Shown: piece by piece, positions 9,755 through 18,047 of the stretch | Layout: the number at the start of each line of letters is the position of its first letter | Numbering within the stretch: the stretch's first letter is position 1 | Source: Chloroflexota bacterium | Lineage (GTDB): Bacteria; Chloroflexota; Anaerolineae; DTLA01 | Reading direction: 5' to 3' | Assembly (NCBI GenBank): GCA_014874485.1 | Contig: JADBJK010000075.1 | Span: forward strand, 23,751 to 87,750 | Length of the DNA: 64,000 nucleotides | The notes under the pieces: generated by a model | The model's input: the letters and a program-made list of their open reading frames with translations, nothing else | Told to the model about the DNA's origin: nothing | Databases searched by the model: none | Position numbers and translations under genes: made by a program

Positions 9755-9760
9755 TAAAAT
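9731..9760 (+). promoter_or_regulatory. Candidate promoter for the MFS/lipoprotein pair
   Basis: TTGGCA (9731-9736), an 18-base spacer carrying TGA just before the -10, then TAAAAT (9755-9760). It overlaps the end of the preceding gene and would give a leader of about 90 bases before the TTG at 9860. Confidence 0.55.
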
Positions 9761-9859
9761 AGGCGCTCTAGGGGGGCGCTGGGGGCCACAGGCGCGTCGT
9801 TGGCGCGAGCGACACGACGGCGTCGCCATCCGCCAGAGTCTATGTTGTGAGAGGGGGCA

Positions 9860-11167
9860 TTGAAAGAATACGCTGCACCGAGACGCCTGCTGGCGAATTC
9901 CTGCGTGCGAGGACTGTGCCTCTCGCAGTTCACGGCGCTGGTGGGGAACTTCGCCCTGTACTTCGCTTCCATGGCGCTGGTGGAGGAGATCACCCATTCC
10001 AGCACCCAGGTCGGACTGATGATCTTCTCCAGCACGCTGCCCGGGTTCATCTTCGGGCTGATCGCGGGGCCGTATGTGGACCGCCACGACCGCATCGCGG
10101 TCATCAAGTGGGGCTGCATCCTGCGCGTTCCCATCGGCATCGGGTTTGCCCTGGCGATGTACTTCGCGCCGCACACCAGGTCGCTGCTGTGGGTGGTGTA
10201 CATCTGCAACTTCCTGCTGTCGGCGCTGGCCCAGTTCGTCATCTCGTCGGAGGCGTCGGCCATCCCACGCTACGTAACGGCCGAGCAGTTGATGGGGGCG
10301 AATTCGCTCTTCAACCTGTCGTCGGTGGTCTCGCAGGGCACGGGTGTCATCCTCATCGCGCCCATCTTGCTGAAACTCGGCGGGCCGTGGCTGGTCGGCG
10401 TCGCGAGCACCGGGCTGTACGTTCTGTCGTGGCTATCCGTTGCCCGATTGCCGCGCGACGGTTCGGACATTGACCCGACCAAGCCGACCGTGAAGAACGG
10501 GTTCCTGTCGGCGCTGGCAGACTTGAGGCAGGGCTGGGCGTACATCGCCAGCGACCGCTTCGTCTGGCTGGCGGTGATTCAGATGGTGCTGGCGGCGACG
10601 GCGGTCCTGGCGGTGTCCACCCTGGCGCCGGGGTTCGCCAACCGCATCCTGGGCAAGCACGTGGCGGATGTAGCGTATGCGGCGCTGCCGGCAGGGCTGG
10701 GCTTCGTGAGCGGCCTGATGTTCATCTCCAGCCGCCACGGGCTTCGCATGTCGCGGCAGGCGTGGTCGGCGCTGGGGTTGACGCTGTTCGGGGCGGGGCT
10801 GCTGGGCTTCTCGCTGCTGACGATGCTCAAGGGGCTGCACCTGCTGGGTCTGGCGCTCACCGTCATCCTGGCGGGGTTCGGGTTCGCGCTGACCATGATC
10901 CCAGCGCGCACGATTCTACAGGAGCGGCCCGCGCCCTACATGCGCGGGCGGGTGATCTCCACGCAGATCGTGCTGGCGAATGCGGCGTCTACGCTGCCCA
11001 TGCCGGCCACGGGAGGGCTGGCCGACATCTGGGGAATCCAGCAGGTTCTGATGACCATCGCCGGGATCGTGCTGGCGATGGCCGCGTTGAGCGTGTACAT
11101 GGTGCACAAGGAGCGGGCCAAGGCAACGGCGGCCGCCGTAACAGCCAAGGCGAAGGAGGTGTCTTGA
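9860..11167 (+). CDS. MFS transporter, MFS_3 / EntS-like group
   Basis: The start is the TTG at 9860, preceded by GAGAGGGGGC at a good distance; no ATG or GTG competes nearby. The 435-residue product has about twelve hydrophobic segments. Between helices 2 and 3 it has G-P-Y-V-D-R-H-D-R, a form of the MFS signature loop (G-x-x-x-D-R-x-x-R). The order of hydrophobic segments and an L-M-G-A-N-S-L-F-N-L-S segment after helix 4 resemble the MFS_3 branch that includes the enterobactin exporter EntS and macrolide efflux proteins. Small-molecule export is likely; the substrate is unknown. The stop overlaps the TTG start of the following lipoprotein as TTGA, so the two are coupled. Nothing in the neighbourhood points to siderophore synthesis. 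Confidence 0.85.
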   Translation: MKEYAAPRRLLANSCVRGLCLSQFTALVGNFALYFASMALVEEITHSSTQVGLMIFSSTLPGFIFGLIAGPYVDRHDRIAVIKWGCILRVPIGIGFALAMYFAPHTRSLLWVVYICNFLLSALAQFVISSEASAIPRYVTAEQLMGANSLFNLSSVVSQGTGVILIAPILLKLGGPWLVGVASTGLYVLSWLSVARLPRDGSDIDPTKPTVKNGFLSALADLRQGWAYIASDRFVWLAVIQMVLAATAVLAVSTLAPGFANRILGKHVADVAYAALPAGLGFVSGLMFISSRHGLRMSRQAWSALGLTLFGAGLLGFSLLTMLKGLHLLGLALTVILAGFGFALTMIPARTILQERPAPYMRGRVISTQIVLANAASTLPMPATGGLADIWGIQQVLMTIAGIVLAMAALSVYMVHKERAKATAAAVTAKAKEVS

Positions 11168-12363
11168 GGAAACAGGTCTATGTCCTGATCATCACAGGTC
11201 TTGCCGCGCTGATTGCGCTACTGCTGGGCGGATGCGGGGGCCGTCCGTTGCTGTCCGATGTGGACGTGAGCCCCCGCCTGATCTCGCCCAATGCCGATGG
11301 CGTGGATGACGTTACGCGAATCTCGTACCGGCTGACGGGCAGCGCCGACTTGTCCATCTACCTGGTGGACGCCCAGGGCCAGAAGCACTATTTCCGCAAG
11401 GCACAGCGCCGCTCGGCGGGGCGGTACGGTGTGGATTTCGGCGGGGTGGTGGACGGTCGGATGCTCCCCGACGGCGACTACGAACTGGTGGTGGAGGCGG
11501 TGGATGCCAAGGGCCAGACGCACCGCATGAGCCGCCCGCTTTCGCTGCGCGATGCCGACACGACGCCCCCCGAACTGCTGAACTTCAGCGTGTACCCCCA
11601 GCGGTTCACGCCGAACCAGGATGGGTACGACGACCGGGTGAAGGTGTCCTACTACCTGACCAAGCCCGCCGATGTGCGCGTGTTCCTGGTGGACAAGGAC
11701 GGCAATCGGTTCCCGCTGGCCGAGCAGGAGGGCGTGGTGAAGCCCGGCGAGGTGGGCACACACATCTACGACTATGCGGCTGGGGTGGACGAGGGCGCGA
11801 CGCCGCCGCCCGATGGCCTCTACGAGGTGCGAGCCGAGGCGCGCGACAAGGTGGGTAACTTCACCGTGGTTACCAGCACGCTGGAGATTGCCGACGGTGG
11901 CGTGCCCCGTGTGGACATCGTGCAGGCGGCGGTGGAGTTCTACCCGACCGTGGTGCCCATCGGCCAAGTTCTCGCCTTCACCCTGACGGTGGAGAACATC
12001 GGGTCGGTGCCGGTGCGGACGACGGGGCCCGCGCCTGGGACGCTGTACACCAGCAGCCAGAACTTCAACACGCTGGGCTACACCGAGTCGCCCGGCGCCT
12101 GGCGCGTGGGCATTGACTTTGAGAACAACAGCAGCGGGCGGCCCTATCCGTATCGCTGGGCGCTGGCCCCGGATGACCAACTGACGGTCATCGGTGAGGG
12201 CAAGTACCTGATGCCCGGCCAGCGCGCGACGGTAACCGGCTTCATCCGCATTACCGAGAAGCCGCCCCGGAATTCGCCGCACTTCTGGGCCGGCTTGATT
12301 CACGAGGACGTGCGGATTCTGCTGGACCACGTGGACCCGCAGGCGATTGAGATTGCGTATTAG
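11164..12363 (+). CDS. Lipoprotein with FlgD/CHU-like Ig repeats
   Basis: The start is the TTG at 11164 overlapping the MFS stop. The 399-residue product opens with R-K-Q, a hydrophobic stretch and the lipobox L-G-G-C (Cys24), so it should be lipid-anchored outside the membrane. Two motifs, S-P-N-A-D-G-V-D-D near residue 41 and T-P-N-Q-D-G-Y-D-D near 149, are calcium-loop-like sequences that open Ig-like domains of the FlgD / gliding-motility C-terminal type. Each is followed by an R-I-S-Y or K-V-S-Y strand and a Y-L-V-D-like strand. The C-terminal part (from about residue 255) has V-V-P-I-G-Q-V-L-A-F-T-L-T-V-E-N-I-G, a CARDB-like adhesion strand pattern. A structural or partner-binding surface role fits; no enzymatic motif is visible. 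Confidence 0.75.
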   Translation: MRKQVYVLIITGLAALIALLLGGCGGRPLLSDVDVSPRLISPNADGVDDVTRISYRLTGSADLSIYLVDAQGQKHYFRKAQRRSAGRYGVDFGGVVDGRMLPDGDYELVVEAVDAKGQTHRMSRPLSLRDADTTPPELLNFSVYPQRFTPNQDGYDDRVKVSYYLTKPADVRVFLVDKDGNRFPLAEQEGVVKPGEVGTHIYDYAAGVDEGATPPPDGLYEVRAEARDKVGNFTVVTSTLEIADGGVPRVDIVQAAVEFYPTVVPIGQVLAFTLTVENIGSVPVRTTGPAPGTLYTSSQNFNTLGYTESPGAWRVGIDFENNSSGRPYPYRWALAPDDQLTVIGEGKYLMPGQRATVTGFIRITEKPPRNSPHFWAGLIHEDVRILLDHVDPQAIEIAY

Positions 12364-12368
12364 CGGAC

Positions 12369-12432
12369 AGCGGTCAGCATTCAGCCATCGGCACAACACG
12401 GGGCAGCGGCTGATCGCTGAATGCTGACCGCT
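12369..12432. repeat. 17-bp perfect inverted repeat
   Basis: AGCGGTCAGCATTCAGC (12369-12385) and its exact reverse complement (12416-12432) enclose a 30-base loop that itself contains GCTGATCGCTGA words. It fills the gap between the lipoprotein and the next gene. There is no T-tract, so it is more like a mobile palindrome than a classical terminator, though it could stall transcripts. Confidence 0.8.
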
Positions 12433-12448
12433 GAAGGCTGAACAGGCC

Positions 12449-13372
12449 ATGAACGACCTCTCCATCATCATCGTCAGTTACAACTCGTGCGAGTTGACGC
12501 GGGCGTGCCTGCGCTCGGCGTTTGACGGCCTGGCGCGGTCGGGACTGCGTGGCGAGGTGTGGGTGGTGGACAACGCCTCGTCGGACGGCAGCGCCGACAT
12601 GGTGCGGGCCGAGTTCCCCCAGGCGCGCCTCATTGCCAACGCCGAGAACCGCGGGTTCGCCGCCGCCAACAACCAGGCCATCGCCCAGAGCGAGGCGCGG
12701 CACATTCTGCTGCTCAACTCCGACGCCGAGGTGCGGGGCGACGCCCTGGGCGAGATGGTGCGCGTGCTGGACGCGCGGCCGCGCGTGGGGGCGGTGGGCG
12801 CGCGGCTCGTGTACCCCGACGGCTCGTTCCAGCACTCGGCCTTTCGCTTCCCAGGCTTCGCGCAGATTCTCCTGGACTTCTTCCCGCTCCACCCCCGCCT
12901 GCTGGACTCGCGGCTCAACGGACGCTATCCGCGTCGCCTGTACGCGGGCACCGAGCCGTTCGCGGTGGATCACCCGCTGGGCGCGGCGCTGATGGCGCGG
13001 GGCGAGACGGTGCGCCAGGTGGGGCCGCTGGACGATGGCTTCTTCATGTACTGCGAGGAGATTGACTGGTGCTGGCGGATGCGGAAGGCGGGCTGGGACG
13101 TGCTGTGCGTGCCGACGGCGGAGGTGATGCACCACGGCGGGGGAACCACGCGCAAGTTCCGCGAGGAGATGTTCGTGGCGCTGTGGCGGAGCCGCTTCCG
13201 CCTGTATGAGAAGCACCGCGGCCCGCGCTACGCCGCGTGGGTGCGGCGATGGGTGCGGCTGCTGATGCGGGTGGACGCGGCGCGCATCCGACGGAAACTG
13301 GCGCGGGGCGACATCGCGGAGGGGGAGGCGCGGGCGCTCCTGTCGGCCTACGCGCGGGTGGCGGAGTTGTGA
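12449..13372 (+). CDS. GT2-family glycosyltransferase (rhamnosyltransferase-like)
   Basis: A 307-residue protein that starts with M-N-D-L-S-I-I-I-V-S-Y-N-S, the first strand of the GT-A fold. It continues with the nucleotide-binding V-V-D-N-A-S-S-D-G-S and N-R-G-F-A-A-A-N-N. The metal-binding region is L-L-N-S-D-A-E-V (near residue 90). The acceptor-side motif E-E-I-D-W-C-W-R (near 203) is typical of WbbL/rhamnosyltransferase-like GT2 enzymes. It is cytoplasmic or membrane-associated and would add a sugar from an NDP-sugar to a surface polysaccharide precursor; the sugar is not determined. It is followed closely by a second, unrelated GT2 gene. Confidence 0.88.
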   Translation: MNDLSIIIVSYNSCELTRACLRSAFDGLARSGLRGEVWVVDNASSDGSADMVRAEFPQARLIANAENRGFAAANNQAIAQSEARHILLLNSDAEVRGDALGEMVRVLDARPRVGAVGARLVYPDGSFQHSAFRFPGFAQILLDFFPLHPRLLDSRLNGRYPRRLYAGTEPFAVDHPLGAALMARGETVRQVGPLDDGFFMYCEEIDWCWRMRKAGWDVLCVPTAEVMHHGGGTTRKFREEMFVALWRSRFRLYEKHRGPRYAAWVRRWVRLLMRVDAARIRRKLARGDIAEGEARALLSAYARVAEL

Positions 13373-13450
13373 TTCACCGCGAAGGGTTTGGATCGCGAAA
13401 TCCGCGAAATGGCGCGGCAGACACGAAGGGCCCTTCGCTGGACGGATGAC

Positions 13451-14194
13451 ATGAAAGTCGCAGCGGTGGTATTGACGAAAAACGAAGCGCGGCACATCGC
13501 CGATTGCCTCGCCACGCTGGACTGGGCGGACGAGCGCGTGGTGTTTGACTCGTTCAGCGACGACGGCACCGTGGACATCGCCCGCGCGTCGGGCGCTCGC
13601 GTCATCCAGCACCCGTTCACGGGCTACGCCTCGCAGCGCAACGCCGCGCTGGAGCAGGTGGAGGCCGATTGGATTTTCTTCGTGGACGCCGATGAGCGCG
13701 CCACGCCCGAACTGGGCGCGGAAATCCGCCAGGTGGTGCAGCGGCCCGAAGTGGGGTGGTGGGTTCCCAGGCGCAATATCATCTGGGGCAAGCACATCCG
13801 CCACACGGGTTGGTCGCCCGACTATCAGATGCGCCTGCTGAAGCGCGGATTCGCGCGGTACGACCCCGCCCGCGAGGTGCACGAGGTGGGCGTGCTGGAC
13901 GGCGCGGAGGGGTTCCTGCAAAACCCGCTGACGCACTACAATTATGACACGATCCGACAGTTCGTGCAGAAGCAGGGGCGCTACACCGAGTACGAGGCGC
14001 GAATCCTGCTGGAGTCGGGCACCGTGCCGCGGGCGCGGGGACTCGTCGGCCAGCCGCTGCGCGAGTTCTACCGACGGTTTGTGTCGCTGGAGGGCTACAA
14101 GGATGGCGGCCATGGGTTCCTCTTGAGCCTGCTGATGGCCTACTACGCCTTCCGACGGGTGCAGATGGCGCGGAGGATTGCCCGTGGGCGGTAG
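13451..14194 (+). CDS. GT2-family glycosyltransferase (WaaE/KdtX-like)
   Basis: The frame is open from 13388, but that stretch looks like a degenerate TTCACCGCGAAG repeat, so I take the ATG at 13451 (M-K-V-A-A-V-V-L-T-K-N-E). The 247-residue product has the GT2 elements T-K-N-E-A, D-S-F-S-D-D-G-T and V-D-A-D-E-R-A (near residues 77-85). These and the later W-S-P-D-Y-Q-M-R-L and H-E-V patches match the WaaE/KdtX branch, known to add a beta-linked glucose to lipopolysaccharide core in Gram-negatives. In a single-membrane organism the acceptor would be a different glycan or glycolipid. The stop lies 11 bases beyond the start of the next gene. Confidence 0.85.
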   Translation: MKVAAVVLTKNEARHIADCLATLDWADERVVFDSFSDDGTVDIARASGARVIQHPFTGYASQRNAALEQVEADWIFFVDADERATPELGAEIRQVVQRPEVGWWVPRRNIIWGKHIRHTGWSPDYQMRLLKRGFARYDPAREVHEVGVLDGAEGFLQNPLTHYNYDTIRQFVQKQGRYTEYEARILLESGTVPRARGLVGQPLREFYRRFVSLEGYKDGGHGFLLSLLMAYYAFRRVQMARRIARGR

Positions 14195-15506
14195 GATGCG
14201 GCGGGTGAGGCGCGCCATCTCCAGGTTCTCCCACTACGCGGCGACGGCGTTGTTCCTGCTGCTCCTGCTCGTCGGCATCCGCTCCGACGTGTACCCCCAC
14301 ACCAAGGTGCTGGAGCAGCGGCTGGAGGTGCTCACCGCGGGCAAGCGGTTCAGCGTGGCCGCGTGGGAGGTGCAGGCGCTGACGGACAAGGCGTTGCAAC
14401 TCGTCCGTGGGTCGCGCCTGGACGAGGGCGACACGGCGCTGGTGCGGGAGTTCTTTGACGTGGCGGGGCGCATCGGCGCTCTGCGGGCCGAGGCCGAACG
14501 CCTGGCCGCGCAGAAACTCCACATGTCGGCGCGGGCGTTGGAAATCCAGGCCGAGTTGAAGACGCTGTACGCCAAGCGCGATGCCCTGGAGGATGACGCC
14601 GAGGACGTGCTGGCCCTGCAAGTTACGCGGGCGCTGCGCGAGAACGAGTTGTACACGCGCATCCTGGGGTGGAATGTCATCTGGCCGCCCGTTACCAGCG
14701 AGTTCGTGGATTTGCCCCTGCTCCTTGTGATCTCACCCCGCGAGCGGATTGAGCGCCGCGTGGACTACCTGCTTGACCCCGACCTGACCGTGGCCGAGAT
14801 GGAGGCGATTGAGGACGCGGTTCGGGACATGGGCTATTCGGGCCTCGTTACCCACATCGGCGGGCTGGCCACGTACCCTGCGATGATTCCCGAAATCTAC
14901 GGGCTGGGGTTCGTCCTGGACACGATGCCCCACGAGTGGGTGCATGACTTCCTCGCGTTCTACCCGCTGGGCTGGGCCTATGGCACGTCGCACGAAATGA
15001 CGACGATGAACGAGACCACGGCCGACATCGTCGGCGAGGAGATCGGGCAATACCTGGCGCGGCGATACTACCCCGAATACGTGCGGAAGCCGCAGCCCTC
15101 GCCGACGCCCGCGCCGAAGCCATCGGAGCCGCCAGCGTTCAGTTTCGGCGCGTTCATGCGAGAGACGCGCCTTCGCACGGATGAGTTGCTGGCGCAGGGG
15201 CGCGTGGACGAGGCCGAGGCGTACATGGAGCAGCGGCGGCTGGAATTGCAGGAGCACGGCTACTACATCCGCAAGTTGAACCAGGCGTACTTCGCGTTCT
15301 ACGGGTCCTATGCCACGGGGCCTGGCTCCGTGGACCCCATCGGGCCGCAGTTGCAGAAGTTGCGGGCGGCGTCGGCGTCGCTGCGGGAGTTCCTGTTCAC
15401 AGTGGCGCGGATGCGGTCCTACGATGACCTGGTGCGTGTGGTGGGCACGCCCGAACCGACGCCCACGCCGACGCCGACCCCCGCGGCGACGCCCGCCGTG
15501 CCCTAG
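14184..15506 (+). CDS. Membrane-anchored putative gluzincin metalloprotease
   Basis: I choose the GTG at 14184 because GGAGGA lies six bases upstream; the TTG at 14178 and ATG at 14196 are alternatives. The product is about 440 residues. An N-terminal membrane helix (residues ~20-35, A-L-F-L-L-L-L-L-V-G-I) is followed by a charged helical region to about residue 150, probably coiled. A globular domain then carries H-E-W-V-H (His250, Glu251, His254) and, 23 residues later, N-E-T-T-A-D (Glu277). HExxH plus N-E-x-x-A-D is the zinc-ligand layout of gluzincin peptidases. The tail has Pro-rich linkers, including a terminal T-P-T-P-T-P stretch. I do not recognise the family. Its last base overlaps the xseB stop: the shared CTAG at 15503-15506 encodes both convergent stops. 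Confidence 0.65.
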   Translation: MGGRMRRVRRAISRFSHYAATALFLLLLLVGIRSDVYPHTKVLEQRLEVLTAGKRFSVAAWEVQALTDKALQLVRGSRLDEGDTALVREFFDVAGRIGALRAEAERLAAQKLHMSARALEIQAELKTLYAKRDALEDDAEDVLALQVTRALRENELYTRILGWNVIWPPVTSEFVDLPLLLVISPRERIERRVDYLLDPDLTVAEMEAIEDAVRDMGYSGLVTHIGGLATYPAMIPEIYGLGFVLDTMPHEWVHDFLAFYPLGWAYGTSHEMTTMNETTADIVGEEIGQYLARRYYPEYVRKPQPSPTPAPKPSEPPAFSFGAFMRETRLRTDELLAQGRVDEAEAYMEQRRLELQEHGYYIRKLNQAYFAFYGSYATGPGSVDPIGPQLQKLRAASASLREFLFTVARMRSYDDLVRVVGTPEPTPTPTPTPAATPAVP

Positions 15507-15751
15507 CGGCTGCCCTCGTCAAATGGGGCAAACGTCGCTTCTCCGTCGGGCGATTCGGTCAGCAGTTTCAGTTTCAGTTCGGCTTTGTCCAGCAGGTCCT
15601 GGCAGTGGCGGGCGAGCAGGCTGCCCCGCTCAAACAGTCGGATGGTGTCCTCCAGCGGCAGATTGCCCGCTTCCATCTGCTCTACCAGCGCCTCCAGTTC
15701 GCGGAAGGCTTCCTCAAAGGACAGAGCCGCAATGTCTGCGTTTTGGCTCAT
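15503..15751 (-). CDS. xseB: Exodeoxyribonuclease VII small subunit
   Basis: This 82-residue protein has the XseB pattern: S-F-E-E-A-F-R-E-L-E-A-L-V-E-Q-M-E, then G-N-L-P-L-E-D-T-I-R-L-F-E-R-G and a helical H-C-Q-D-L-L-D-K-A-E segment. Several XseB copies bind one XseA to form exonuclease VII, which degrades single-stranded DNA in both directions in repair and recombination. Its ATG overlaps the xseA stop (ATGA), the usual arrangement. It is the last gene of the long reverse-strand run that begins with the pilin. Confidence 0.95.
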   Translation of the reverse strand: MSQNADIAALSFEEAFRELEALVEQMEAGNLPLEDTIRLFERGSLLARHCQDLLDKAELKLKLLTESPDGEATFAPFDEGSR

Positions 15752-16989
15752 GATGGTTTGCTCTCCTCATCTTCTCGGTCTTCGGCAACCCGCCCGTGGA
15801 AGGCCCCGTCGCTGACCTGCACGCGGATGGCGTCGCCTGGGCGGACGTGGCGGGTGCTGGTTACCAGTCTCCCCGACGGGCGCAGGGAAACGATGGCGTA
15901 GCCGCGGGCCAGCGTCGCCTGGGGCGAGGCGCTGTGCAGGCGGTCGGCGGCGGCCTTGAGCGCGCCCTTGCTGTGGGATAGCGTCTGCCGCGCCGCCAGC
16001 GTCATGCGGTGGGTCAGTTCGTCCACGCGCTGACGGTGGCTCCGAATCTGCGCTTCGGGCGAGGCACGGCGCAGGGCCTTGTGGACGTAGGCGAGGTTGG
16101 CCGCCATGTCCTGGACGCGGCGCGACGCGGTGCGGCTCAGGCGTTCGGCCATGTCCTCCAGCGCGGCGAGGAGTTCGGCGCGGTCGGGCGTAACGAACTC
16201 GGCGGCGGCAGTGGGCGTGGGCGCACGGCGGTCGGCCACGAAATCGGCGATGGTGAAATCGGTCTCGTGGCCGATGCCGGTAACAACCGGTATGCGGGAC
16301 CGGGCGATGGCCCTCGCGACCTGCTCGTCGTTGAAGGCGGCCAGTTCTTCCACGGAGCCGCCGCCCCGCGCCACGATGAGCACGTCGCAGTCGGTGTGGC
16401 GGTTGAGTGCTTCCAGCGCGGCGACAATCTGCGCGGGGGCGTCGGCGCCCTGCACCTGGGTGGGGGCCAGGGTGGCGGCGACGCACGGGAACCGCCGCCG
16501 CAGCACGTGCAGGATGTCGCGCAGCGCGGCCCCGTCGGGCGAGGTTACGATGCCGATGTGCCGCGGGAAGTCGGGCAGGGGGCGCTTGCGCTCCTCGGCG
16601 AACAGCCCTTCGTCGCGCAGGCGTTGTTTCAGTCGCTCCAGTTGGATGTAGTAGTCGCCCAGGCCCGCGGGCTGAATCTCGTCCACGTAGAGCTGGTAGG
16701 TCCCCTGGGCTTCGTACACGCTCACCCTGCCGTGGGCCAGAATGCGGTCGCCGTTCTGGGGCAGGGCGCGAATTCGCGCAGCGGTAGAGCGCCACAGGAC
16801 GCACCCAAGGCGCGCGCCCGCATCCGTAAGGCTGAAGTAGATGTGGCCCGAAGACGGGCGGGACAGGTTGGACACCTCGCCTTCCACCCACACGTCGGCG
16901 AGGGCCTCGTCCTCGTCAAAAAGCCCCTTGATGTGGAGCGTGAGTTCGCTGACGGTGAAGGGGCGGGCGAATAACGTCATCTGTACCAT
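15748..16989 (-). CDS. xseA: Exodeoxyribonuclease VII large subunit
   Basis: The 413-residue product starts at the ATG at 16989 or the in-frame ATG at 16980. An N-terminal OB-fold (residues ~10-105: V-S-E-L-T-L-H-I-K-G, V-E-G-E-V-S-N, G-H-I-Y-F-S-L-T-D) binds single-stranded DNA. The catalytic domain contains I-G-I-V-T-S-P-D-G-A-A, R-G-G-G-S-V-E-E-L and G-I-G-H-E-T-D-F-T-I-A-D with P-T-P-T-A-A-A-E. All are hallmarks of XseA. A helical C-terminal third binds XseB. Four bases separate it from comF upstream. Length is normal for the family. Confidence 0.96.
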   Translation of the reverse strand: MVQMTLFARPFTVSELTLHIKGLFDEDEALADVWVEGEVSNLSRPSSGHIYFSLTDAGARLGCVLWRSTAARIRALPQNGDRILAHGRVSVYEAQGTYQLYVDEIQPAGLGDYYIQLERLKQRLRDEGLFAEERKRPLPDFPRHIGIVTSPDGAALRDILHVLRRRFPCVAATLAPTQVQGADAPAQIVAALEALNRHTDCDVLIVARGGGSVEELAAFNDEQVARAIARSRIPVVTGIGHETDFTIADFVADRRAPTPTAAAEFVTPDRAELLAALEDMAERLSRTASRRVQDMAANLAYVHKALRRASPEAQIRSHRQRVDELTHRMTLAARQTLSHSKGALKAAADRLHSASPQATLARGYAIVSLRPSGRLVTSTRHVRPGDAIRVQVSDGAFHGRVAEDREDEESKPS

Positions 16990-16993
16990 GGCA

Positions 16994-17689
16994 CTACCGC
17001 CTATCCCCGTCGGGCAGGCGCGGGCGGCAGAGGGTCATGGCCCAGACGGCACGCGCTCCGGCGTCCAGGGCGGCCCGCGCGCAGGCTTCCAGGGTGGCGC
17101 CGGTGGTGCACACGTCGTCTATGAGCAGCACCGACTTGCCTGCCAGGGCCGACGGTTCGCCCTGGAACGCGCCCTGCACGTTCTGCCACCGCTCGGCTGC
17201 CGTCAGCGTAACCTGGGGCAGCGTGGGGCGGACGCGGCGCAGGGCCTTGTTGGCGGCGGGGATGCCGGTGGCGCGACTGAACTCCGTCGCCAGCAGGTGC
17301 GACTGGTTGTAGCCGCGTTCCTTCTGCCGCCGCGGGTGCAGGGGGACGCCGATGACCGCGTCAACGGGGTGGTGCAGGCGCTCCCAGTCGTGAACCAGCA
17401 GGCTTGCGAGCGGCCCGGCCAGCACGCGCTGCCCGTTGTACTTGAAGTTGTGGATGGCGGTGCGCAGCGGCTCCTCAAACCAGGCCACCGAACGGACGCC
17501 GCGAAGGGCCGTGGCACTCCAGGCGTTCGCGGAGAAGGCCGCGCGCGGGTCGGTGCCGATGTACGCGATCTGGGCCAGGCATTGCGGGCACAGGTGGTGC
17601 CCCACGCGCCCACATCCGCCGCACTTGGGCGGGAAAATCCAGTCCAGCAGGGAGTCCAACGTCCTGGCAAAGGCTGGTGCGAGGCCCAT
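16994..17689 (-). CDS. comF: ComF-family amidophosphoribosyltransferase-like protein
   Basis: The true start is the ATG at 17689 (M-G-L-A-P-A-F); the frame is open much further upstream, but only antisense-like sequence lies there. The 231-residue product has an N-terminal zinc finger, C-G-G-C (Cys23, Cys26) with C-P-Q-C (Cys34, Cys37). The PRTase fold follows, with the PRPP loop V-L-L-I-D-D-V-C-T-T-G-A-T near residue 185. ComF proteins act inside the cell when DNA is taken up during natural transformation, possibly at the single-stranded DNA stage. Here it sits between a Tad pilus operon and the xseAB nuclease genes, which makes a DNA-uptake role attractive (inference). Confidence 0.92.
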   Translation of the reverse strand: MGLAPAFARTLDSLLDWIFPPKCGGCGRVGHHLCPQCLAQIAYIGTDPRAAFSANAWSATALRGVRSVAWFEEPLRTAIHNFKYNGQRVLAGPLASLLVHDWERLHHPVDAVIGVPLHPRRQKERGYNQSHLLATEFSRATGIPAANKALRRVRPTLPQVTLTAAERWQNVQGAFQGEPSALAGKSVLLIDDVCTTGATLEACARAALDAGARAVWAMTLCRPRLPDGDRR

Positions 17690-17693
17690 GGTG

Positions 17694-18047
17694 TCAATCC
17701 TCGGAATCGCCCAGGGCGATGAGGTCGCCCACGGCGGTGTGCGTAGCGCGGATGGTTCCTGGCGGCAGTTCCACGATGGCGCGGCAGCCGCCCACGACGG
17801 GGCCGACGCGCCAGGGGGGCATGGCCTCTTCCAGCCGCAGCACGCGCCCGTCGCGGTCCAGGTACAGCACATCTATCGGGAAGCGCATGAAGAAGGTGTG
17901 GATGCTGTTGTCGCCGACGAGCACCAGTGCTTCGCCTGGGGCCAGGCCAGGGTGAAGCATCAGGCCGCGCAGGCGCTCAAAGAACGTCCGCGCGGCCGTG
18001 GCGCGATGGGCGAGCGTCGTTTGCCTGGAGCGGTTGACGATGATCAA
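17694..18047 (-). CDS. DUF192 family protein
   Basis: The start is a TTG at 18047 overlapping the tadC stop as TTGA; no upstream methionine in this frame makes sense. The 117-residue product matches DUF192: an R-L-R-G-L-M-L-H-P-G segment, then S-I-H-T-F-F-M-R-F-P-I-D-V-L-Y-L-D, then a V-E-L-P-P-G-T strand. DUF192 proteins are small, usually exported, and their biochemical role is not known. This copy lacks a signal peptide. Translational coupling to tadC suggests it is made with the pilus machinery. Confidence 0.85.
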   Translation of the reverse strand: MIIVNRSRQTTLAHRATAARTFFERLRGLMLHPGLAPGEALVLVGDNSIHTFFMRFPIDVLYLDRDGRVLRLEEAMPPWRVGPVVGGCRAIVELPPGTIRATHTAVGDLIALGDSED

